A DNA stretch of 64,000 bases from Helianthus annuus (Eukaryota > Streptophyta > Magnoliopsida > Asterales > Asteraceae). Shown piece by piece: positions 56,061 through 64,000 of this stretch. Where the stretch lies: positions 121,205,127 through 121,269,126 of the forward strand of contig NC_035435.2 in assembly GCF_002127325.2 (NCBI RefSeq). The letters are read 5' to 3'. A program made the position numbers and the translations under genes. Under the pieces are notes generated by a model that saw only the letters and a list, made by a program, of their open reading frames with translations, did no database searches and was not told the DNA's origin. Position 1 is the stretch's first letter. The number at the start of each line of letters is the position of its first letter.

Positions 56061-57239
56061 CACCTATCACAATCGAACCACCACCATTCTTTCACATATT
56101 CTCCCTAACCCACCTCGTAATAAACCTTATAACATGTGACATGATAAGCTATTATTAAGGAGTCTCAAGAAGCATGAATTGAATCATTACATTTCACATC
56201 TTTCTACACGCCTCCTCCCTAACATAATAAGATGTTAATCAATATTTACAAGATATCATGTTAGCTGTTACCCTAATTGAAAAAAGAAAAAAAAAAGCAT
56301 TCTAATACTAAAAGTAATATAGGTTACCTAACTGAATAATAGAGCAAAAATGCATCCTAATATGTATTTTTTCCCCTTTTGTTTAGTTAGACCTAGAATT
56401 CGACGCCATTTATCAATGAGGTTGTGGTCTATTTGTGAAGGCAAAACCTTTAAAGAAAAAAAGACGCCATTTCTTATAGTTTTCTCATTTATAAGAAAAA
56501 AAAATCTAGTTTTATGTTTATACGTTATGCGTCTTTGTTGGGCTGCGGAAATTGGAAGGAAGGTTCGCATAAATTTCAGCATGCGACAACCGACAAATTA
56601 CCATATTTACATGGCCCACATGTCTTGCGAACTTGTAAGCTTGACTTGTAAATAGACTTTGACTTCTAATATGTTAGTATCTTTTCATTACAAATTGTAT
56701 TGTATTATTTATTATTCATCTTTACAAACAAATCCTTTATAAACATTTTTATGTAACCCTGACTGACTATAATGAAATCTAAAATATGTAGGAGATATCT
56801 AATTAGATAATCTTCTTCTGTATTAGGCCCATCGATTTTATTTCGTATCTGGTTAACCTAGCCCGCTTTCACAGGACCCAATTAACTAAATTGACCTGAA
56901 TAAACACATAACCTGAAAATCGATTTTTATTAAGGTCGGGTATCGGTTGGACCTTTAAACTTCAAAATCCCAAAAACGTAAACCAATTAACCCGAACTAA
57001 ATTGGTTCAACTTCTGGTCTGTCGAGTTTGTTAATAATTCATGTTAACTTTCCAAATAATGAACATTATATCATTGTCTTGAATAAACTATCCAAACAAC
57101 ATAAGAGTTGGAATCTTTCAGACCAATAGAGTACTATGTAAACTCAAAATTTTTATTATTAACAACAATACGCAAACTCAAACCACCTGAATAACCTGAA
57201 CCGATGATCCTGATAACCGAAAAACCAAACCTGACGAAC
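56061..57239. other. Spacer, no gene seen
   Basis: AT-rich; 56820-57240 is rich in AACCCGAA/CCTGAA phrases. Overlapping short frames on both strands near 56330-56650 lack any recognisable domain. Confidence 0.4.
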
Positions 57240-57247
57240 CCTATTTT

Positions 57248-57575
57248 CAGAGCCGTCTCCGACAACTCTAAAAATAATTTAGGCCTCGGGCGAAATAAAA
57301 ATTGGGCCCAAAATTATGCTATGGGAAAATGAATTTACAAAAAAAATAAGACCTTGGTGCTAGAGCCAAATCTTGAACTTGAGACCTTAATGTTATCCTT
57401 AAATGGTTTTTCCACTTCACCATCATCACTTTTAATTTTATGTATAATAAATGAATGCATAAATTAAATATATAATTTACTATACATATAAAAGCTTATA
57501 AAAAACTTTTCGGGCCCTTTAAAAATTTGGGCCTCGAGCGACGGCACGGGTTCGCCGGCCCAAGATCCGGCCCTG
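57248..57575. mobile_element. hAT MITE, 328 bp, with perfect 8-bp TSD
   Basis: Ends CAGAGCCGTCTC and, complemented, CAGGGCCGGATC. CCTATTTT at 57240-57247 and 57576-57583. GGGCC phrases repeat near both ends. Confidence 0.9.
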
Positions 57576-57835
57576 CCTATTTTGATATGGATCGTTTGTC
57601 AGACACAATAACACACACAAAAAAAATCCGAACTACCCGAAACCCAAACAATAAATCCAATCAACACTCCTAGTCAGTATTATGATTCTATATATGTAGT
57701 TGTCCTAACTTTTTAGTTATAAACTAAGTACATAATATAAATTTGATTTTGACAAGTTGGTCGGGTATTTGTCGGAAATAACGATCGGGAAATATATTTT
57801 TTTAAAAATTATTTAAATGTTCCGCTATTATGTAC

Positions 57836-57905
57836 TCAAGCTAACCAAGGGTAATTTTGTAAAGTCGCACATTTGTTAACTTATATATAGACAACTCCCT
57901 CGTCA
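57836..57905 (+). promoter_or_regulatory. Promoter of the DUF761-type gene
   Basis: TATATATAG at about 57882-57890. If transcription starts about 30 bp later, the ATG at 57906 would fall at the cap site, so the ATG at 57972 is the likelier start. Confidence 0.5.
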
Positions 57906-57971
57906 ATGACCATCATCAACCTTCATCTAATAAGTAAAAGTCTTCCTGCTTTTGCACCTCTTCCTGCCACA

Positions 57972-58571
57972 ATGAATACATTAGCAAATCAAATTAAAAA
58001 ACAGAGGATCAATTCACCATCAAAAACTCATTTCTTCAAACTCAACGACACCGTTTCGGTTTGTACCTTCATTTTCTTACTCTCATCTGCAGTATTCCTC
58101 TGTTTTTGCACTCGCAATCTATCCAATTTCGCCGATTACACCGACAGACATTACATCTTCCTTCTCTGCAACGGAATCCTTGCTATCCTTATCATGAACT
58201 TCCACTCGACCGATGTTTCTTCATTGAAAGAGGATCATTTAGTGGTCGCATATGAAATCAAGCATCAACCTCTGATACTGACACCAACAATCGAACAAGT
58301 ATCCGTCTCGGAAGAACAAGATGAAGAATATGATGATGAAATTGAGCGAAATGGGAATCGGGTTTGTGTGACTTGTTACCATGATGATGTTTCAATTGTT
58401 GAAGATGGTCTTGTTGTTGTTGAAGATCACGAAACAGGGGAATCGAAAGAAGAAGCAGAAACAGAGGAATTGAACAATAGATGTGCGCAATTTATAAGGC
58501 AAATGAGAGAAAGAATGAAGTTGGAATCATCGAGTGAATTAAACAATTTAGTTTTGATGCAGAAGCTATAA
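57972..58571 (+). CDS. Small membrane protein with DUF761-like C-terminus, function unknown
   Basis: 199 aa from MNTLANQIKKQR; an in-frame ATG at 57906 would add 22 residues but sits at the expected transcript start. Two hydrophobic segments at residues about 27-46 (SVCTFIFLLSSAVFLCFC) and 61-76 (YIFLLCNGILAILIM) suggest a membrane hairpin with both ends on one side. An acidic middle (EEQDEEYDDEIE) leads to NNRCAQFIRQMRERMKLES (about 168-186), the pattern of the plant DUF761/cotton-fibre-expressed family, where a short conserved helix closes the protein. It is single-exon, intact and host-like. The biochemical role of the family is not established as far as I know. A decayed copy of its 5' region lies at 54235-54480. 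Confidence 0.75.
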   Translation: MNTLANQIKKQRINSPSKTHFFKLNDTVSVCTFIFLLSSAVFLCFCTRNLSNFADYTDRHYIFLLCNGILAILIMNFHSTDVSSLKEDHLVVAYEIKHQPLILTPTIEQVSVSEEQDEEYDDEIERNGNRVCVTCYHDDVSIVEDGLVVVEDHETGESKEEAETEELNNRCAQFIRQMRERMKLESSSELNNLVLMQKL

Positions 58572-58707
58572 TGTTTTTGGTTAAGTAGAGAATTTTATGC
58601 ATGTTTGTCACTATGACACGTTTAATATCTAACCATTTAGTGAAGTGGAGAATTATGAAAACTTGTGAGTAATTCTCTATTAAAAAAATTGTCTCTTTTG
58701 TTTATAA

Positions 58708-59120
58708 CTAGTTTTTTCCCCGCCTGCGTTGCGGGGCACTAAGCCGAGTATTTCTATCTCATTTCATAACATATACGTCTATGTTTCGGTTACTTGTACA
58801 TACTACTCATAACACGATCTCAAAAAAATTACATCGAGCCAACCAGTTAAAACAAAACACTACCATAGTTTTGTCAAAAAAAAAAAAACACCAAAACGAA
58901 TTTTACACTAGGGGCAAAATCGTAATTTAACAGGAAAAAAAAACAATGACAAAACTATAAATTTGAGATAAGGGCAAAATCGTAGTTAGGCTAGGAGAAG
59001 GAAAAAAAAACAAAACCAATGCTAAAACTGTAAATTTAAACGGAGCAAAATCGTAATTTGGCTGGACCAACAGAGAAGGGTCACGTAGCTTACTGCCACT
59101 ATCCTTCTAATATATCCATT
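58708..59120 (-). mobile_element. Helitron 3' end and probable short body
   Basis: The minus strand has the hairpin GCCCCGCAACGCAGGCGGGG then AAAAAACTAG|T, with CTAG at 58708-58711. Plus-strand GGGGCAAAATCGTAATTT-like phrases recur at about 58912, 58972 and 59041. The right (5') border is a guess near 59120. It abuts the 3' flank of the DUF761-type gene. Confidence 0.6.
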
Positions 59121-59875
59121 AAATAGTTTTTTAACCGTAGACACCTAAAAAAAATTAACAAATAGCCAGCAAGCACTATAACCGGCATATTTGACCAATA
59201 GATGTAAAGAACTATTCTCGGCCACCGAAAATGTAATATAGGAGATAATGTATGTGTATGGTGAGTAACGACGTTATATTATTATATATCGATTTAGATG
59301 TATTCGACCATATGCATATGTGATATGCGACATAATTTAGTTCAACAACTAATAAATTTCACTACAAGCAAAACTATTAATAAGATTAGAAGAGTGAAAT
59401 ATAGACAAATATTAAGTCGTTTTCCAGATGACATATAATTTAGTAATTTTTCAATTTACTGAGAGAGCAAATAAGTCATTAAATCAAATTAAATTATTTA
59501 TCAACTTAGATATCACCTTATATTATATTTTATAAACATAAAGAGCCAATTGGGAAATAGAAAATAAACATGGCATCTCAGAAAAGTCTTGCATGGACAT
59601 GGGTACTGATTGTACACCTATAAATCATGCATGATAACGATGGAGTTTGAATTGGTCTGAAAGAAATTTTAAAATATAAAAAATTATGAAAAAAACTATA
59701 TTTTAGTTTCAGAACATAAAAAATATATAACTTTTGTTTCTCTTTTTATGTTTGTCAAAATTAAACTTTTAACTTAATTTGTTAAACTAAACTTTCAACT
59801 CATCTAATGTTCAACTAAATTACTAGAGAAAAAAAATATCGAGAAAGTAAAGATCTAGAATAAAAAACCTAGTTT
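59121..59875. other. AT-rich spacer, no gene
   Basis: No supported feature. Confidence 0.4.
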
Positions 59876-59878
59876 TAA

Positions 59879-60174
59879 GGGGAGGCGGGGTGGTTGGATT
59901 TTTCCCCGTGATGAAGTTTTCCACGCGTGGTGGTTTCCATTTTCCACCGCCACCAAATTGTTCAACGCGTGAGAATATGATTTCCGTGAAAAATTCACGC
60001 GTGACAAGGTTTGAGTGATGGAACATGTGAGGGGGTGTGAGGGTTTATTGTTGGGTGTTGTGAGTGATGAACATTGTTACTAAAAAAGGTTGTGAGTGAT
60101 GGAAAAATGGTTGATGACATGGCAGAACTTGATTGGATGTTGTGTGTGATGAGTGAGGACCACCCCCATCCCCA
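59879..60174 (+). mobile_element. PIF/Harbinger MITE related to the 30198 MITE
   Basis: Starts GGGGAGGCGGGGTGGTTGG after TAA (59876-59878) and ends ACCACCCCCATCCCCA before TAA (60175-60177). Contains ACGCGTG boxes near the start and GAGTGATGGAAAAATGGTTG near the end, as in the 30198 and 30516 elements. Confidence 0.75.
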
Positions 60175-60191
60175 TAAGGCTATGGGGTGTG

Positions 60192-60545
60192 TGTTAGGAC
60201 CAAGAACACGAATAACACAAACACTAGAACAATAATTAGCAAGCACACACACTCACACACTCTAAATCACAAGAACAAGAACACAAGATTTATAGTGGTT
60301 CGGTCTAATCTGACCTACATCCACTCCCACAACTAGTTCTCTTCTTTATTAGGTGCTCCAAAGTTTACAGACATGAATAAGAAGTATATATAGGGGGTTA
60401 CAATTAGGGTTGTTGACTTTAAACTATACTAACAGAGAACAATCCTGCTAGCTGCAGAAGGAGTGTAACACATAACACCCCTGCTAGATGCAGAAGGAGT
60501 GTAACAAAGAACACCCCTACTAGTCAAATCCTCCACAACCCAACA
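60192..60545 (-). repeat. Copia 3' LTR, 354 bp
   Basis: TGTTAGGACC to CAACCCAACA on the plus strand. Confidence 0.9.
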
Positions 60546-60557
60546 ATCTCCCACTTG
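60546..60557 (-). other. Polypurine tract of the copia element
   Basis: The minus strand reads AAGTGGGAGAT next to the LTR start TGTTGGG. Confidence 0.75.
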
Positions 60558-60766
60558 GAGGCTTTGACAACTTCAAACTGCACTCCATGTAACTTCATAT
60601 TCATAAGTACCTCTGTAAACATTTCATCTTCACTAGTTGTGGGCGGCCTTCTCATCGGTTAACCTGAAGGCCCGTTGAAACTTCCACTGAGCTTCAACTT
60701 ATCAGTCACTACTCGTGACTCGTTCTCTGTCCCTATCGGCTCCCACCGAGACGAACTGCACGATCC

Positions 60767-62218
60767 TTAAACATCCTGAGAACAAACACTCTCCGAATAA
60801 AGCAGATAATCAACTGGAGAGACTTTGACAGCTGGAATACTGGTTCTCTTAACCCACTGTCGTCTGGTAACTCTGACTGAAGCACGACCCGTGCTCCCAC
60901 TTCCACGAATGCCCCTGACTGGTTTTACTGAACCTTTTCTAGCACGTTCAACCTGAATCTGACCTGTGACTCTGGGTTTGCCATCTGCAAAGCAAACCTT
61001 CTTCTGCCCACGAGATTCTATGAACCGGATCTTGGTCTTCTTCTGAACTGGGAGAACCTCTCCCTCAGGCGGTACACTAACCATGTACAATGAGCCTCTC
61101 TTCTTGCCACGTGCAACTACTAAATTTCCCTTAGTTACCTTCCACTGTCCACTACCGAACTTAACCTCGTGACCCTGATCATCCAGCTGCCCGACAGAAA
61201 TAAGCATTTTCTTCAAGCCTGGAATAACTCTCACGTCTCTTAAAGTCCACGTAGATCCGACTGGAGTAACTAAGTCAATATCACCCATGCCTGTGACATC
61301 TAAGACTTCATCATTTGCAAGTCGTACCTTGCCAAAATCTCTAATTTTAAGATTCCTTAATGCTTCACTGATGTGGGTGGCGTGAAATAAAGCACCCGAA
61401 TCCATAACCCAAGAATCCACACTGCTCTCCGCATTACAGATTAAAAATTCATCATCTGAATGGTCTACTATAGCATTAACTTTTTTCTTGTCGTTTGGAC
61501 ATTGATTCCTGAAATGTCCAACCTCTTTACAGTTCCAACAGGTCACATCATTTCGAGCCCTAGACTGACTTCTCTTTCTGTTCTTGCTGCCACTACATCT
61601 GTTATTCTTCCTTCCTCTTCCGACATGCATTAAATCACCCGATGATCCACCTGAATTTCTTCTTCTGATATCTTCGCCCAGAATAAGATCCCGCATCTTC
61701 ACAAACGTAAAGTTGCTCGTATCTGAAGAGCTCGTAACAGCAGTTACGGTTCCGGACCAACTATTGGGTAATGAGGACAATAACAATAGGGCTTGAACCT
61801 CATCATCAAATTTGATGTTCACAGACACCAACCGAGACAATATGGAGTTTAAGTTATTGATGTGCGCTGTAACTGAATCACCTTCCCTCATCCTGGTATT
61901 CACAAGCTCTCAAATAAGATAAACCTTTTTCACTGCAGAAGGCTTCTCATACATATTAGATAATGCTGCCATCATTCCTCTAGCTGAGGTCTCCTTCTGG
62001 ATATTGAATGCAACATTCTCCGATAGAGAAAGCGTTATCACTGCCCTGGCTTTCTTATCCATCCTATCCCAATCTGCTTGTGGCATTTTTTCTGGCCTTT
62101 CATCCTCAAGCACTACATCTAAGTCCTTTTGACAAAGTAATGCTTCAATCTGCATCTTCCACCAACCAAACTTCTTCCCGTCAAACTTTTCGATTTGCAC
62201 CTTCCCGTCTTCTGCCAT
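60767..62218 (-). pseudogene. Copia gag-protease ORF with one nonsense codon and a novel basic tail
   Basis: The likely start is MAEDGKVQIEKFDGKKF at 62216-62218. Gag (UBN2/copia type) runs through LEDERPEKMPQADWD and MYEKPSAVKKVYLI. A TGA at 61910-61912 then interrupts, and the same frame continues with ELVN..RMREGDSVTAHINNLNSIL. Further on are a CCHC knuckle (CWNCKEVGHFRNQC) and the protease motif WVMDSGALFHATH. After the protease domain (LISVGQLDDQGHEVKF .. GSLYMVS) the integrase start expected in copia elements is replaced by about 95 residues rich in Lys/Arg/Gly/Ser, ending YLLYSESVCSQDV. The stop fits CGA to TGA. Such gag-only elements need RT and integrase from a relative. Confidence 0.85.
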
Positions 62219-62823
62219 AATAACACAAGCACGACTAAAACGAAACTGAAATCGAAACAAATAGAAACCAACACTGAAACAAATAGAAACAGAAAACACC
62301 TGATTCAAGTTTCTTTGATCTTCAAACAGACGGTTTAGCACTTGTATCTCAGTACTTATCTCTTTGGTCAAAGTTGAGGGGCCTTTTTGCAAATAAGAGA
62401 AAGCTGATTTTCTCTTAAAGAAACAAAGAAAAAAAAAGAACGCCCAGTTCTTTCTTCTTCCTACGACCTGCTCCCGCAAACTTCACAAAATCAAGTGACC
62501 AAGGTGCAAAATCAAAGCCCCAATCTTTGATTTTTGGAACCATAGATGCGATATTCAGCAAGGATGGTCTTCAATTTCGTAACCCTAGGTCGCGGCTACT
62601 GGGTTATCGAACCCTAGTCGCAATCTGCTGAAGATGTCTTCAAATCGGAGCCCTAATCGGAGTTAGGAACTGACGGCGGTGGCGGCTGTGCTAGCGGCGG
62701 CTGTTTCAGAAACCCTAGATGCTATGCCTGCGACTGAAACCCGAGACCACGACTTGTTCTTCAACAGGTAAGTGTTCTTCTTCTTCACCTCTTACCTAGT
62801 TTGTGTGAATCGATCAAGAGCCT
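62219..62823 (-). other. Leader of the copia element
   Basis: 600 bp between PBS and gag; no conserved frame. Confidence 0.5.
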
Positions 62824-62837
62824 GAGCTCTGATGCCA
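62824..62837 (-). other. Primer-binding site of the copia element
   Basis: The minus strand reads TGGCATCAGAGCTC, close to the initiator tRNA-Met complement. Confidence 0.75.
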
Positions 62838-62839
62838 GT

Positions 62840-63048
62840 TGTTAGGACCAAGAACACGAATCACACAAACACTAGAACAATAATCAGCAAGAACACACAC
62901 TCACACACTCTAAATCACAAGAACAAGAACACAAGATTTATAGTGGTTCGGTCTAATCGGACCTACATCCACTCCCACAACTAGTTCTCTTCTTTATTAG
63001 GTGCTCCAAAGTTTATAGACATGAATAAGAAGTATATATAGGGGGTTA
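62840..63048 (-). repeat. Copia 5' LTR, part visible before a nested insertion
   Basis: Parallels 60192-60400 and stops at GGGGGTTA where the next element begins. Confidence 0.85.
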
Positions 63049-63311
63049 TGTAATAACTCTCATTAAAATCCATAATTAGAATAATAATTAGTCAATAAGA
63101 AAACCCTAATTGAGACACCCAAGTAATTCTGCACTAACCCTAAAATTTCCAGAACAATCGGAATTAGGATCAGGGCCCCTAAAATGCAAGGGGGGTAAAC
63201 CCTAGTGATGATTATCACCAAATTTGCGTTGTACAGATTGAAATTGATTTTAAAAATGAGTCATGCAAGCTAGTCCCGTACCCAGCTAGCCTATGTAATT
63301 AGACTGCACCC

Positions 63312-63350
63312 CTTACGGACCGTAAGGGGAAAAGCCATACGGTCCGTAAG
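63312..63350 (+). promoter_or_regulatory. Paired palindromic motif upstream of a TATA box
   Basis: CTTACGGACCGTAAG (63312-63326) and CATACGGTCCGTAAG (63336-63350), then TATAAATA at 63367-63374. Same order and spacing as in Tekay-2. Confidence 0.6.
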
Positions 63351-63366
63351 CCTGTCCAAAAATCAC

Positions 63367-63374
63367 TATAAATA
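63367..63374 (+). promoter_or_regulatory. TATA box of the 63049 LTR
   Basis: ACTATAAATAGCAGAC context, as in Tekay-2. Confidence 0.6.
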
Positions 63375-64000
63375 GCAGACATTGGCAGTTGCTTTCTGTG
63401 TTGAAAACGACGTAAGAATTCTTTGTAGACGTCGAGTTATAAGCAGAAACAGTCCATAGTATACTAATATCGAATTGCTGCCGCAAAACAGGGTAATCAC
63501 TCGATCGCTATTACGATTCATTTTCCGACTGATCAATATATCCAATGGATGTTTAAGTGCCGCCCACATAGGGTTATACTTTGTCGTTCGTCGTTAAATC
63601 GATGGATGTTTAAGTATTGCACTTTGTCGTTCGTTGTGAGAATTTGATCTCGTGAGTTATCGTAACTGCTGTATTGATCACTAACCCGGTTTTGTGTGCA
63701 TTATTATTAAATTAGGTTAACAAGGCTAAATCGTATTCCGCCCGTGTTAAATCTGCAATGTGAGTCATTCTATTTTTATCAAATGTTTTACAATACTCCA
63801 AATTATTTTCAGAATTATAATTACAGTGATTAAGTTTATGTAATCACCAAATTACAGCCGGTATGTGGGGTATTGTGCACATTACTACTGTTGTTATCAC
63901 TTTAGGTGGGCGAACCTAAAATTAAGTGATATTCGTCATTCATTGGGGCAACCAATGGTGATATGACCACAGTCACAGATCCGGTCGAGTGACAAATACT

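Larger units (their letters stand above)
60192..63048 (-). mobile_element. Gag-protease-only Ty1/copia derivative (TR-GAG-like)
   Basis: On the minus strand: 5' LTR (visible 63048-62840, truncated by a later insertion), PBS, gag-protease, PPT, 3' LTR (60545-60192). The interior is only 2.3 kb. Integrase, RT and RNase H are absent. LTRs differ at about five of 209 comparable positions. Confidence 0.88.
63049..64000 (+). mobile_element. LTR of a second Tekay-2-family element (runs off window)
   Basis: Starts TGTAATAACTCTCATTAAAA and is colinear, in opposite orientation, with the full-length Tekay-2 LTR (16818-18307), including the section deleted from 9771-10656. It entered the copia 5' LTR. 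Whether it is a full element or a solo LTR cannot be seen. Confidence 0.88.

Noticed and set aside
56328..56655. Two overlapping frames on opposite strands near 56.4 kb
   Set aside because: No domain, low-complexity ends, and no promoter or splice context supporting either.

Overview
This is a transposon-dense intergenic stretch of a eudicot nuclear genome. Plant retrotransposon lineages, plant introns, plant F-box and DUF761-type genes and plant MITE families all point that way. The style of the LTR families suggests an Asteraceae, but that is inference. There are no bacterial genes, CRISPR arrays, rRNA genes or functional tRNA genes. Only two ordinary-looking host genes are visible: a single-exon SNE/SLY1-like F-box gene (27763-28263, minus) and a small two-TM protein with a DUF761-like tail (57972-58571, plus). 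Degraded host-gene pieces include a MEI2-like RRM fragment near 52.4-53.0 kb and a lone minus-strand exon near 53.3 kb.

1-20.3 kb: a decayed Ty3/gypsy chromovirus-type element on the minus strand (Tekay-1; about 2.8-kb LTRs, gag and pol with several nonsense codons). Its gag was split by a 3.0-kb LTR-like insertion (4271-7256, TSD CTTGA). Its 5' LTR was split by a second chromovirus (Tekay-2, 9771-18307, TSD CGATA). Tekay-2 has a nearly intact gag-pol with one frameshift, a 252-codon extra ORF upstream of gag, and a 604-bp promoter deletion in one LTR. 21.1-24.2 kb is a 3.1-kb solo LTR (TSD CAACA).

25-37 kb: old LTR debris, a Helitron 3' end, the F-box gene, a tRNA-derived SINE ending in a (TA)n tract, a hAT-like MITE, a PIF/Harbinger element with an uninterrupted 419-aa transposase (30516-32385) beside a tail-to-tail MITE, a foldback element, a Tourist-like MITE and another Helitron end. 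36.9-45.8 kb: a Harbinger 5' end amplified as four 230-bp tandem units and split by a very young non-coding LTR element (LARD-like, 37557-45216, TSD GCCCG). Its LTRs differ by two substitutions by eye.

46-60 kb: Stowaway, MULE-like and hAT elements, most with clear target-site duplications, further Helitron ends, a Harbinger ORF1 (Myb/trihelix) gene with one nonsense codon, the MEI2-like fragment and the DUF761-type gene with a degenerate copy of its promoter 3.6 kb upstream. 60.2-64 kb: a gag-protease-only Ty1/copia derivative (minus). Its 5' LTR was entered by another Tekay-2-family element (plus) that runs off the window.

The elements form functional and parasitic pairs. The LARD carries PBS- and PPT-proximal sequence like that of Tekay-1. 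Harbinger MITEs resemble the ends of the transposase element. The transposase and its usual Myb-like partner protein lie in separate elements about 18 kb apart. All coordinates and target-site duplications were read by eye; family names come from recalled motifs and have not been searched.
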